Source: Pleurotus ostreatus/Saccharomyces cerevisiae fusant (lineage: Eukaryota; Opisthokonta). From it: DNA of 31,881 nucleotides. Shown piece after piece: positions 20,885 through 31,881 of this stretch. Numbering within the stretch: position 1 is the stretch's first letter; each line of letters starts with the position of its first letter. The DNA lies in assembly GCA_024196135.1 (NCBI GenBank), contig JAMQCK010000280.1, forward strand, positions 1 through 31,881, written 5' to 3'. The notes beneath the pieces were generated by a model that did not search any database, had not been told where the DNA came from, and was given only the letters and a program-made list of their open reading frames with translations. The position numbers were made by a program, and so were the translations under genes.

Positions 20885-23800
20885 ATGGCGAGCACGAGCA
20901 AGGCCGCGAGCACCTCTACCGCTGCGACGAATACTGCGCTAAATTCAACGACAACGACAACCACCGTCTTCCCGCCTCGCATCTCCTGCGCTGACGAGTT
21001 GCTCACCTCTGCCTTTGATCTCACTCGGACGCCCTGCTTGGTATGGTGTCGATATAGCTCTTATGCCGATGCAGTCGACGGGGCAGAGGCCGTTGAGCGC
21101 GCTCGTCTAGCCATCCTTGAAAGTGATGCGGGGAAGGGTCTTCTCGAATCGGACCTGACGAGCGTCAGGGCGGGGAGCCGATCGCGCATATATGTCTTCA
21201 AATTGGGGGGCAAGGAGGCGGTGAGGGAGATGAAGACGTCGATGGCGAAGCTGAGCTTCGAGGGACTGGAAGGTGTGTCGGTCGACTTGCCGCTGATAAT
21301 CAAGTACTGATGTGTGTTGTGCGCCAGCGACCCAGCCAGCGTGTATCGCGCTCGACGAGGTGTATGGGCCGACGAACTCATCCACCGCACGAATATCCTC
21401 CAAATCTACTCGCATTATCATCTCCCACTTCTTTGAGGCCGTCCGCACGCGCTTCATCGACGATGTCGTGCGACAGGCTACTCAAGTTAAGCGCGATGTC
21501 CAGCGCTTCAAGTCCGGCTTTCTGTTCGGAGCGACTATCCCTACGGCCAGACCTACATCGAAGCGACAATCCTTGGAGGACAACTGGTCCGCGGGCTGGG
21601 ATGCGTATGCCAACGCGAGGCATCTCACCTTCGTTCACCTCGATATCCAACTCGACGCCCGACTTCGGCTGCTCATCAACCCTAACATTCGTCCCACCAA
21701 TCATCGACCTCTTCCCCCACCAACGTCTTCTCCTCGACATACGGGATCGTCACACTCCAGGTACGCCACCATTTCAGTAGCCAACTTCGAGATCACTTAT
21801 GCATATATTCTCTTTCTTTCTAAGCCACTCCTCGCTTTCCGCCGGCATGCCCATCACCATTCTTCCTCACGGTGCCCCTGCACACTTTCTCGCAGAGTAT
21901 ACCCCCACAGACAGCCGAGCTCTCGATCGTGAGTTTGAAGGAGGCTTCCGCGGAACTGGCGTCTGTTTCCAGGCAGCCCTCTCCGCGCAGGTCTCAACCG
22001 CGCATATACCAACTACGCCATACATAATAGGCTACCTCGCCATCGAGAATCGACATGGAGAACCCAAAGGCCTCACCTTCGTATACCCGCGGAGGCTCTG
22101 CCTTTTATCGACTGATCCAAAGCGCCGGCCGCTCGAGAATCCGCCAGAGCTGCCTGCTCCGTTGCAGCCTTCGCCCACATTGGCAAACGCGATCCCACCT
22201 GCACTTACAACTCAATCGACTCTAGCGCCCGGACTACACTCAGCCGTGGCGTCCGCGGCCTCATCCGCCCCCGTTTCCCCGCTGCCATCGGCGTCGACAC
22301 AAGCGGCGCACGTACATGTGGCTGCGTCAATCTCAAGGAACAAGGCCACCCATCTGTTCAAGACCATGGTCAACAGACCTGCCGAACCAGGCGCAGTCGC
22401 CCTCGAGGTCTCTGCATATGTCGATGCGGTGGCCAAGGAACGCGAGAGGGAGCGGGAAAGGATGCGCGCAGCAAGGACTGGCAGCGGGGCTGGCAAGGCC
22501 GACGCAAGTTCGTCATCAGGCGTGCAGGGGTCGACTCCTACCATGCATATCACCACGCCGGGAGCGAGTGGGCTCACACCAGCTGCAGGCTTTACGGGAG
22601 GGCAGTCCGCATCTGCGAGCCCTGCGGCGCCTTACCCTGCAGGCGCCAGCTCTTTCTACCCGTCTCCTCCATCCACAGTTCCCGCCACAACGCATATCGT
22701 ACCCGGGATGACCCCCTCCGTGGTGGTCTCGCCAGCCGCCATGGACATCACCACACACCATACTCCTGCCCCTATATCGCAACCTCAACCACCATCTGTG
22801 CCTTCACAGCCACCCGCGGCGCCGACATCGGTCTGGGGCAGCATACAGGACGCAGCGAACAATGGGTTCGTCTCGAACAACGCGGGCTTCGATTCCGGTG
22901 GCGGAGGCAGCAACGGGTTCGGCTCGACTGGCAGCAATGGCAATTATGGCTATTTGGGTTCCATGGACTTCAGCATGTTCGAGGACGTGGGCATGGATAC
23001 GACGGTTGAGAATAGCGCTCCGGCTACCGTGGTCGCTCCTGCACCGCCTGCACCATCCTTCGCGACCGCGCCGACCTCGTTCGACGCTTCAGGCAGCATG
23101 GGCGCGTCTGTCAGCTTTGACACAAACACCAACAACGCATTCGACACCTCTAGCGCGTTCGGGACGAGCTCCAGCGGCATGGATATGCTCGCCTTCGACA
23201 TGGACATGGCGTTTTCGGACGCAGATTGGGGCTTCTTCGACAAGCCTGGCACGACTTCTTCCTCCAACAACATCGCGCAGGACGGCCCGACGCCTATGGC
23301 AGTCACCTCTGAGCCCACTCCACTCGCAGCGCCCATCGCACCGGCCTCGAACTTCGCGATGCCCCCGCCGCCACCTGCGCCGCCTCCTGCTTACGCCACG
23401 CCTGCCACCCCAATGCAGCACGCGACGCCTCTTCAACACGCCACGCCGATGCAACAGGCCACGCCCGCGTACTCCTCCCCCGCCGTCCACTTCGACGATG
23501 CAATCGCGAACCTCTCTTACGAGTCTCACGACCCCATGCTCGACATGACCACCCCGCAGGTCTTGCCGCCATCCCCTCCGCAGACGCCCGGTGTGCGCGT
23601 CAGTCACTCGCGGAACGGGAGCCTCACTGGCGGCGGTCGCTTTGACCCCATATCGTTCGCCCAAAGCCATTATAAAGCAGACAACAAGTACGCCGGGGGA
23701 GGCAAGTTTGCTTCGGGAGGTAAAGGCGGAATGCTGCCCAGTCCGCCGCCAGAAGACACGCCATCGAGTGAGGCGAGTGAAAGTCAAGACGGACAGATGA

Positions 23801-26672
23801 CGCCTCCGTCCCGCCCAGCGTGGTATCGCAGCGTCACAGATCCCAAGATCGGCGTCGTGAAGCGCCTCAATGGCGTCAAGCGCAAGTTCAAGGGCCCTGC
23901 CTCCCCTCGGGTGAAGAGGATACACTCAGATCCCCAATGCCTGACCTGGGAAGCACAAGGGGTCCGGAAGGTAGAAATCGGCCGCTGCCCGCTCGACAAG
24001 GCCAGTTGGGAAGACGGCGACGCGGACTTCGACTGGGTGCGGGAAGAAGAGCCGCCAGAGACGGAGGAGGAAGAGGACGAGTCTGATTCCGACCACGAAG
24101 ATCTCGAAGTCGACGCCGAAAGTTTACAACCTCCAGACGGCTGGCTTGGGGCAAGCAACAGACCGAGCCGGGCACCCAGCGAAGCTCCGTCCTTGCCTCC
24201 GTACCTTCCTCTGGGACCGACGCTGTTGAGAACGCAGTTCCGACATTGTCTCCTCCTGCCTCTCAGCTCCCAGTCGTCCTCCGATATGCATACCAATGCG
24301 GCTTCCGGTGGCCATCAGGGGAACGCAGCCGCATGCGCACCGACGCCAGTCAGTCCAGCAGCCATCATGGGCGCCGCCGCCGAGCGGAGCAAGTCTCTGG
24401 AGGCGACGGCGCAGATGGTGGCGAGGGAGGTGGCGGAGAACGGGGTGTGGGGCGAGGTCTGGCGCGCGGGTGGTGGGAGCAGCGATGAAGTGTCTCGGGA
24501 TGCCATTGAGGATGGAGATCCTGAGGCGCCTCACTCAAGCGACATTGCTGTCGTCCGGGAGCTATGGCGCGCCGTGGGTGTACAGGGCTTGACGCTGGGC
24601 GCACTGTGCGGGATCGACGAAGAGTCCGCACGAGATCACGACACGACTGATCATGCCATGGACATTGACGATTCAGCCGTCGTGCCGACGATCAGCAGCA
24701 GCCCTAAGCCATCACTCGCCGCACTCCCGCCGCCTCACCTCACCGTTGCCAAAGCAAACTCGGTCGTTCAAGTCCTCCCCACCGCGCTTCGGTTCTGGGA
24801 CAAGCTCGGCCTGGGTCCGCGGGCGGGGCGGAAGGAGGCGGTGGTGTATGTGGTGTACGAGGACGCGGCGACGTATACCACGGCCGGCGCGGGCGGGCAA
24901 GCGAGTTCATTGATGGAGGCGCAGGTCATGGCTTTCCTCTCGCAATTGACAGGTTGCTTCGAGGTGAGCCTTCAAATCGATGGAGGTAATTCAGAATGCT
25001 GATGCGAGCTTTAGACGCGACATTATGGTACCTTGATACCCGGGAACAGCATCAACAATCGTCCCGCGGGGCTGTTCCCAGTGCGCTTCGACTCCAGTAT
25101 TCGCAAGCAACTCGGTTCGTATCTCAACTCAATCACCCTTTACTCATGTTCCTGACCATCCAATCTGTAGCCCACCTGCACGCCGCCCTCGAATCCACCC
25201 TCCACGACGACGACACTCAACCTCAACCCACCACCCTCCTCCTCTTCCTCACCCCGCTCCACCTCCTCTCCCTCGCCACCCCGCCCCTCCGCCACCTCGC
25301 CGCCGCGCTCCTCCGGACCTTCCGCCCCGTCCTCGAGTTCGGTACCCTCCTCCCTCACCTCCTCCCCGAGCACGTTCTCGGCTCCTCCCCTGCCGCTCCT
25401 TCGCCTTTCGCCTCCGCTGAGCTCGCGCGCGTATGCGCGGACATCTACGAGCGCATCCGGCAGCCCGTGGCTCGGTCTGCTGCCCGGGCGTTCTTTGCGA
25501 GGCAGCGCTTGATCACAAGGGTGCAGGCCCCTGCCTCCGCGGTCGCGCGGCCGGTACCAAAGGTGAAGGTAACGGCGGATGCAGGGACGGGGACACTACC
25601 GCTGGACGCTGGGACGTTACTGCATGTCGGGTACCAGGTCAGCGCATCGGGGAAGTGGGTGCTGTGTGCCTGTGTCGACGAGTTTGGGGAGGGCTGGGAG
25701 ACGGGGGTGTGGTTAGCGGATGGGGAGGGCGAGGGTGATGGGGATGACGACGAACGGGAAGGAGGCTCAGGAGGAGGAGCAGGAGGAGCAGGAGGTACGG
25801 AGGCACGAATCGTATCCCGCGTCTGGGAGTTCGCGGTTCAGTTTGCGAGCAAGGCGGCGGTGGACTGGCGCGTGGCAGTCGCGCGGCTGGGCGTCATGCC
25901 CGTGCGCGAGGTCGAGGGTGAGTTATGCGAACTTCTTTGGCACATTACCACGTACTAAGATTTCTCTTTAGCTTGGTCTCACCTTCTCGAGGACCCGCCC
26001 GAGATCTCCCCCTCCTGCACGGCGGTGTTCTGCGTACAGCATGATGCGCCGTGGGCGTTTGCTACGCTCGCGAGGCCCTCTTTACCGCCAATGTCGACAG
26101 CTGCTAGCCCGCGCACGGGACCACCTCCCACCAAGCACGCCGCCTCTCAAACGCCCGGTAAACATGTCGCCAATCAGGTCTACGTGGACGCCTCGGCAGC
26201 GATCTTTGCGCTCGAGGTGCGCGGGGGCGGTCTTCCACTGTCCGTACCGCGCGACGCGGAAGTGCGAGGTTGTCTTGTCGAAGAGCAGATGGGCGACAAG
26301 GAGCGCGAGCAGATCGGAGATGAAGACGACACTCTCGACCTTGACGCTTGTCCACTACCTCGCCGGACGAGCGCTCTAGTCCGCACAACCACGACGGCAG
26401 GGATCACCACGCTCCAGCTACACCTCATGCACATCCGCTGGTCCGGCGCACAAGAGGGCGAACAAAAGGCGCGTCTGCGCGTACTCGAGAAGGAGCTTCA
26501 TGCGGACGTGACTACGAGCTACCATCGCCTCGCCGTGCTCGCCTCGGTGCGCGGGAAGCACTGGCAGGGTGTGGATCCTCTCTTGCCCTTGCATCTAGCG
26601 GCGACGGAGGCGATGCGGCGGGCGCTGGACCGAGGGGAAGATGGGGTGGTGGAAGGTGGCGGCGAATCTTGA
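20885..26672 (+). CDS. MED13: Mediator complex subunit 13 (kinase module)
   Basis: Six exons (20885-21272, 21328-21760, 21825-24963, 25015-25114, 25171-25917, 25972-26672) give 1835 aa. Med13 (yeast Ssn2/Srb9) joins the CDK8-cyclin C-Med12 kinase module to core Mediator and so controls RNA polymerase II access, in the nucleus. The N-terminal domain (about 30-380) carries family-like segments such as ESDAGKGLLESDL, IYVFKL, SHFFEAVRTRFIDDVV and MPITILPHGAPAHFL. A long Ser/Pro/Ala-rich disordered middle spans roughly 370-940, and an acidic stretch lies near 1020. The C-terminal MID/PIWI-like region (about 1150-1835) includes LPTALRFWDKLGLG, HYGTLIPGNSINNRPAGLFPVRFDSS, SASGKWVLCACVDEFGEGWETGVW, RVWEFAVQFA and SYHRLAVLASVRGKHWQG. 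The start codon was chosen for context and to avoid a spurious signal-like leader. The gene lies head to tail behind the PDI gene. Confidence 0.9.
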
Positions 26673-27113
26673 GTGGAGGGCGAATCTCGAGTCAAAGTGT
26701 TTATGTTTTGTTATGAGTAATGTTACGACCCAGTATCATATCCATTGTACACTAACGCATATCATTGCATCTTGGACGCGGCTGCATATTCCGTAGAGTC
26801 TCTCTCACGTATGAACTTTCCTGTCTGTACAGTAGTAATGAGCACGGATTTCCCTCTTGCGTTTGACATGGGAACTGAATGGCCATTAAATCCTTCCAAA
26901 TGGGGTATGTTGCGATAGAATCCGAACGGCGCTCCGTGATGCGTGTGACGTAATTACACTTCAAGCTCAAGTTACCGGTCAGTACGCCGGGATCAAAGAA
27001 AGATCTAGCACGCGAGCTGCTGTTCAAACCTCCGTGGTCGCGACCATTGTTCTCCTGCTCCCCTCTTCCATGGCCCCATAGCCAGCTGCTCACCCTACCC
27101 ACTCACGCCCATC
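26673..27113. other. Intergenic region between MED13 and the BRE4-like gene
   Basis: This holds the MED13 3' flank and the leader/promoter of the next gene. Apart from a minimal upstream ORF at 27070-27081, no coding or repeat structure is seen. Confidence 0.4.
27070..27081 (+). promoter_or_regulatory. Minimal upstream ORF (Met-Ala-Pro-stop)
   Basis: ATG GCC CCA TAG lies 32 nt before the main start codon and has a reasonable initiation context (TTCCATGG). If included in the mRNA leader it could lower translation of the membrane protein. The transcription start is unknown. Confidence 0.4.
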
Positions 27114-30100
27114 ATGCCCACGAACACGCCCCCCAACGGCGCGCGCCGTCCTTCAAATCTCACGCTGCGCATCGCGATGCCCAATTCGAAGACGCAGCCG
27201 ATGCACAACTCCTCGACCTCCACGCCCAACGGCGCTCGATTTTCCAACTACTTCTCGCCAACGGATGAGAAGGAGCGACCGCGCCGCAAAGCGCGATTCC
27301 AGCTCAAAAGCCTCAAGCCTGATCTGCACCACCTGCCCAAGCCCCTTGAATGGATTCCCCAACGCTTCACCTGGTCGAATATCAAGCCCGTCGTCCGGTG
27401 CGCCGTATCGGCGTGGATATGCCTGGTGCTTTATGTCATCCATCCAGTGGAGAAGACGATGGGGCAGGTGCGTGGCTTGTGCTGGGATGGGGAGCGTGTT
27501 CTGACGAGTCATTTAGGCTAGTTTCATTGTTCTCATAAGTAGGCAATTGATATGCATCATCCGCACACTTCAAGTAGTCTGATCACACCCTAAAGGCTCC
27601 TTCCTCGCCCCTCCCGCTGGTCCCTTCCTCGCGACGCTAGAGCACGAGGTGCTGATCCTGCTGCATGTTTGTGTGGCATGGGCGTACGTCTTGGTCTATC
27701 TCCCCCCTTTCATCCCCCTCACGTAGACTTCCCCAGGTGGTGCTGCTTGGGCATCAAGCTCGCGTATCTGGCGCGCGAAGAGCGCGTCCCGTACGTTACG
27801 CTGCAAGAGGCCATAAGCGGACGATACATTGAGGCGGCAGTACGCACATCGTTTCATACCACATATCCGCACATGGTCTGACACCCTCCCTTAGCCCACA
27901 GTCATTATCGCGATCTTTATCTTCATCGCGAGCACCGTCTTCCTGTACATCAAGGCCAGACAAGGACCTGGACCCTATGTGTTCCCTACCGTGTTTGCGT
28001 GCCTGTGCGTCGACACGACCATGACCCTCGCGGTCTTCTACCCATTCACAGCGTATAACGTACGTTTATCTCAAAACCATGCTCGTGCATTGCCTCACAA
28101 TATCACCAGGTCGGCAGCTACGTCGTGCTTCCCCTGGCTATCAAGGCCGGTGTCGCCCTGCTATGCTCAGTCCTCATCTTCCCCTGGACTGTCTCCGCCC
28201 AATTCACGAACGCCCTTCAAGCCGTTATCCGCCCGCTTGCCACAGCGCTCGACCTCCAGCGCCAAGGCCTTGCCACCTCGACCGATGATCCGGAGTATCA
28301 AGCGACTGTCTCCAAGATCGCCGCCTCCGTCAACGGCGCAGAGAACGCGCTCGTGCCATTATCCTCCGCAGGCCGTCTGCTGTCCAGCGACCTCATTTAC
28401 TGCCGCTTCGCGCCCGACGATTTCCGCACCTTTCAGAAGCTCTTCCGCCGGCTCGCCGTGCGCTCCCAGGGCCTCGTCCTCTATTTCTCGCTCATCGATC
28501 CGGCGCGAGAACGCTTCCCCGTCACGCCCGCGACCTCGCGCCCGCCCACCGCGCCGGGCACACCACGGACCATCTCCCCCTCATCCACCCGCCCGCCCTC
28601 CCCCGAGCGCGACGACGGCCGGCACTCCAGCGGACCCTCCAGCCCCTCCAGCCGGCCACATTCCATCCTCACCACGCACACCACCCGGCACGCGCACACC
28701 CACCGGCACCGCCGCCACCACCACCACGGCTCCTCCCTCGCGCGCCACCTCCACCAGTCCCTGCACCACCTCGCCATGACCCGGCCGCACAAGACGGAGA
28801 CGACGGTCGGCGTGTTCGAGAGCTATCGCTATCTGAACCTCGACGCGAAACATTATCCAGAAAGGGACTACGAGAACTACGCGGCGCAGTGCACGGGCTT
28901 GCTGCGCGAGTGCTGCGACCCGCTGCTGGTGAAGTGCCGGGACGTGGTCGCGTGGGTGCCCGGGTGGCTCCAGGGCGTGCGCGCGCACCGCTTCCACCTC
29001 TGGGGCGGGCGCCTTGCGCGAGAGCGCGCGCGCGAAGCGTCCCTCGCCGAAGTCGCCCGCTGGAAGCGCGAACTCGAGGGCACGCTCGACGCCTTCCGCA
29101 AAGAGGGCCGCCTCAAGGTGCTCGACGTCTACCGCCCCTTCTTCGAGCACGGCGGCCAGGAGGACGCCCACGCGCCCGACATGCCCGCCCATCGACACTT
29201 GTTCCACTGCTACGTGTACCAGTACCACCTCATGCAGGTCGCGGGGATCCTGGTGGAGATGCTTGATGAGATCACGCGGCTTGAGACCGAGAGGGTCGAG
29301 TGTCGGTTGTGGACGCCTGCGCAGAGGCTCCTTAGGTGGAATGTGTGGGAGTTCCCCGCCACCGTGGATGAGGAGGATGATGAGGATCCGGACGTGGTGC
29401 AGGGCTTGGCGCCCTCTGTCGAGGAGGACCTCGGGCTGGCGATCAAGCGCGACCCAGACGTGCTCCCGCCCGCAAATGGGTTCGAGTGGGCGATGAACCA
29501 CATATACAAGGGTTTCGTGGCGCTTGGGGGAGGTAAGAGAGGCGGGATGTGATTCAGAATGGATAGCTGATTGTCATTCGCAGGCAATTCGATCTTTGCG
29601 CTGAAGGCGGGGATGCTTTCGGGTTTGTTGATGGTTGTTTGCTTTTCTGACAGTACTCTGACCCGTCTCTAGTATTGTTGTGTTTGCCGTCCTTCCTGTC
29701 GAACTCGGCGAGGTTCGCGTACAGTGAGCACGCTCATTTCCCGCATCGCACATTTGCTAAGCTTCGCCCAGCCAACAGCTTCAATTGGGCGATGTGCGTC
29801 CCTTACCTCCCTTACCCTCCCATTCATACCTATCCACCCTCTCCTACTCCTTCCTTTTCACTAACCTTATCCTCCAGCTTCATCGGCCAACTCACCCTCA
29901 TGCGCTTCCGCGGCGACACCACCTTCGGCCTCGTCTCCCGCATCCTCACCACCTTCTTCGGCGGCCTCCTCGGCACCGTCGTCTGGTACATCTCCTCCGG
30001 CGCGACCGACAGCGGGAACGCCTACGGCCTCGCCGCTGTCTGTGCTGTGTGCTTCCCCTTCTTCTTCTACGCGCGCCTCCATTGGCCGGGCCCGCCGATC

Positions 30101-31307
30101 TCGAGCGCGATCTTCTTTGTGACGGTGATGCTGGTGATCGCGTATTCGTATCGGAATACGTGGATCTCCCTGCCGGGGTCGCCAGGATTTGGGATCGAGA
30201 TTGCGTGGGTGAGTGGGTGGGGAGGATAGGTCAAGGGTATGTACTTAGCAGGATATTTGCAGCGTCGATTCGTGTTGGTTACTTGTGGCGTATTCGCGGC
30301 TTTGTGAGTTATGCATCTACGTTGAATGGCTGTCGCTGACCCTTCTCAGCATCTTCTCCTTCCTCCCGCCCTCGACCACCATCCGCCGCCTCCAGCGCCG
30401 CACCCTCGCCACCACCTGTTCCGAGATCGGCGCCATCTTCTGCTCCATCGTCTCCTTCGCGAACGCGCCCGGCGACGTGGACACGCAGGAGATCTTGACG
30501 AGCCTCATTGCGATCCGAAGCAAGTTAAAGCGGTCGATTACGAGGAGTCAGAATGTGACCTACGAGGTGAGTGTGGCTGTCTGTGCCGTGATGGTTCAGG
30601 AAAGATTCTGACATCGACGAACAGTTCTCACTACGCGGAAAATGGCCCGCCGAGCGATATAACAAGATCAGGGACCTTCAAATGTGAGAGCCGTCCCCCC
30701 TGCTCCTCCAACATATACTCACCCCCACCCCCCACCTACCCCAGCCAACTCGCCTACTCCCTCTCCCACCTCATGTCCGTCATCAAGCACATGGACCCCG
30801 CCTGGACGCGCGCCGTCCTCCGCCGCACGCGCCTCGTCGACTCCGATTTCCAGGGCGACCTCCTCGCCGTCATCTCCCTCATCTCCACCGCGCTCCGCAC
30901 GGGGACGCCGCTGCCGCAGATCACGCCGTGTCCGCTGTTGGATCGGTTTATGTTGCACTTTCACGGATTTAATGTGATCCATCGGGAGAGCGAGGAGGAT
31001 TATGGGCTGCCGAGGACGCTGAGTTTGGCCACGTTGGAGGATGAGCAGTATCTGTGAGTGGTTAACCTTGTTTGCTCAGACGGGATAGGGGAGGGGAAAT
31101 GCGCAGAAGGAGGCCACAGCTAACCATCCTCCCAGGATGTTCTGCGTCGGCGTGTCCACGACCTTCACGATCATAACGAGACTCGACCGACTCATGGTTG
31201 CCGCGAAGGAGGTCGTGGGCGAGCAGTACCATATCCACGGTGTGGGCTTGGACGGCGCACAGCGGTATGCGCCGCCGCTGGGGCAGAGGCCGTCGAGGGA
31301 TGTGTAA
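27114..31307 (+). CDS. BRE4-like integral membrane protein (aromatic acid exporter / DUF2421 family)
   Basis: Fifteen exons give 1131 aa: 27114-27467, 27517-27538, 27596-27683, 27737-27839, 27895-28059, 28110-29532, 29584-29622, 29673-29723, 29772-29793, 29878-30208, 30263-30303, 30350-30566, 30625-30683, 30745-31053 and 31136-31307. Fungal members of this family (putative ER transporter ArAE_2_N plus DUF2421; yeast Bre4 affects brefeldin A sensitivity) are multi-pass proteins with two membrane halves; the substrate is unknown. The first half has about six hydrophobic segments between residues 96 and 270, for example TVIIAIFIFIASTVFLYI. The second half (about 720-880) carries the conserved FIGQLTLMRFRGDTTFGL and FGGLLGTVVWYIS. 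Between them lies a large soluble loop with a His-rich run near 430-466. The C-terminal DUF2421-like region includes LVDSDFQGDLLAVISL and ends in a soluble tail. Two exons are only 22 nt. A MITE starts 25 bp after the stop. Confidence 0.9.
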
Positions 31308-31332
31308 GCTCGGGACCGGGGGGGGATGAGTA

Positions 31333-31359
31333 CAGTCGAACCCCTCTTAAGGCATACCC
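31333..31359 (+). repeat. Left terminal inverted repeat of the MITE
   Basis: The first 23 bp match the inverse of 31857-31879 exactly; extending to 27 bp adds one mismatch. Confidence 0.9.
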
Positions 31360-31852
31360 CTCGGTGGAGGGCCGAAAGTATGCACTTTATGGGGTTATGT
31401 CCTGCGAGGGGTGAGCAAATAAGGTCAAACACAGTCCGTAAGTCGCCCTTTTGCACAACGACCGTCCCTATGAGCCCATTGAAACATGCCCCTCGCTATA
31501 GTAACACCTTCTCTATATTGTGAAGCCCAGGAACAGGTGCACGTGTCCTCTTAATTATTTGTGGACAGACTTGTAGGTCCATGCTTGACCATGCGAGCAC
31601 GATGTTACCTGCTGTGCGCATCGTAAAGGTCGTCATGAGCACTTGGATGTGAGAATGGGTCATTTTGAAGCAAAGAACTCCTTTGAAAACAAGCTGATAG
31701 ATATATAAAAGGCCCGAAGCCCCCTAATTCTTATGGGGTTTTCGCCTCAGAGGCCATGCCCTATGCGTTATAAGGGGATTATGCCTTCTCCGCGCCCACC
31801 GACCCTGTGCCGCCTTAATTTCTATGCCCTCTAAGGGGTTATGCCTTACAAA

Positions 31853-31879
31853 GGGCATGCCTTAAGAGGGGTTCGACTG
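31853..31879 (-). repeat. Right terminal inverted repeat of the MITE
   Basis: This is the inverse partner of 31333-31359 and ends ...GGTTCGACTG, followed by TA, the last two bases of the window. Confidence 0.9.
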
Positions 31880-31881
31880 TA

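Larger units (their letters stand above)
31333..31879. mobile_element. MITE-like non-autonomous TA-flanked DNA element
   Basis: The 547-bp element begins CAGTCGAACCCCTCTTAAGG and ends with the exact inverse, flanked by TA at 31331-31332 and 31880-31881 (the last bases of the window). It contains no transposase frame. Copies of an AGGGGTTATGCC-like motif occur near both ends in both orientations (for example about 31387-31400, 31768-31785, 31831-31845), and a TATATAAAAG box lies near 31700. The ends and TA flanks fit the Tc1/mariner superfamily, but the terminal sequence differs from that of the 1309-4846 element, so this is another family. Confidence 0.85.

Noticed and set aside
23089..23925. 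Long minus-strand frames inside MED13
   Set aside because: They are Arg-rich shadows of the low-complexity Ser/Pro/Ala coding sequence on the plus strand.
1..31881. CRISPR array, prophage or bacterial operon
   Set aside because: No regularly spaced direct repeats and no bacterial gene organisation were seen; spliceosomal introns throughout show nuclear fungal DNA.

Overview
This window reads as nuclear DNA of a wood-decaying basidiomycete (Agaricomycetes, perhaps a polypore). The signs are a gene-dense layout, many short GT-AG introns of about 43-60 nt, CT-rich leaders, a secreted glucuronoyl esterase of the kind used on lignin-carbohydrate bonds, an F-box relic of the type common in mushrooms, and a fungal Fot1/pogo-type transposon. 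All gene models below were assembled by hand from reading frames and splice signals. Each closes in frame, but none has been checked against transcripts or a database.

Left part (1-9.9 kb), accessory. A frameshifted F-box relic (about 86-534) is followed by a complete 3538-bp TA-flanked transposon (1309-4846). It has 130-bp terminal inverted repeats differing at 3 positions and an apparently intact 910-aa DDE transposase with one intron and a C-terminal SAP-like domain. The element sits directly against the TATA box of an unrecognised eight-exon gene (4933-7540, 749 aa). Next come two tandem minus-strand copies of an unrecognised small gene (about 7968-8652 and 9082-9838). One appears broken by a 4-bp frameshift and the other by an in-frame stop.

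Middle (10.0-17.0 kb), housekeeping plus one secreted enzyme. A Rab escort protein gene (MRS6 type, minus) and the nuclear cap-binding protein CBP80 gene (plus, 14 exons) diverge with only 30 bp between their start codons. A secreted glucuronoyl esterase (CE15, minus) converges on CBP80.

Right part (17.0-31.9 kb). This holds an intron-containing tRNA-Leu(UAA) on the minus strand, then three plus-strand genes: a membrane-anchored protein disulfide isomerase with two CGHC sites, Mediator subunit 13 (1835 aa), and a 15-exon BRE4/aromatic-acid-exporter-like membrane protein (1131 aa). A 547-bp non-coding TA-flanked MITE-like element with 23-bp perfect ends begins 25 bp after the last stop codon and ends at the window edge.

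The genes do not form a pathway cluster. Vesicle traffic (MRS6), mRNA cap binding (CBP80), ER folding, transcription control (MED13) and membrane transport are ordinary housekeeping roles. The most unusual material is the transposon/TATA-box junction, the orphan gene beside it, and the paired decayed paralogs.
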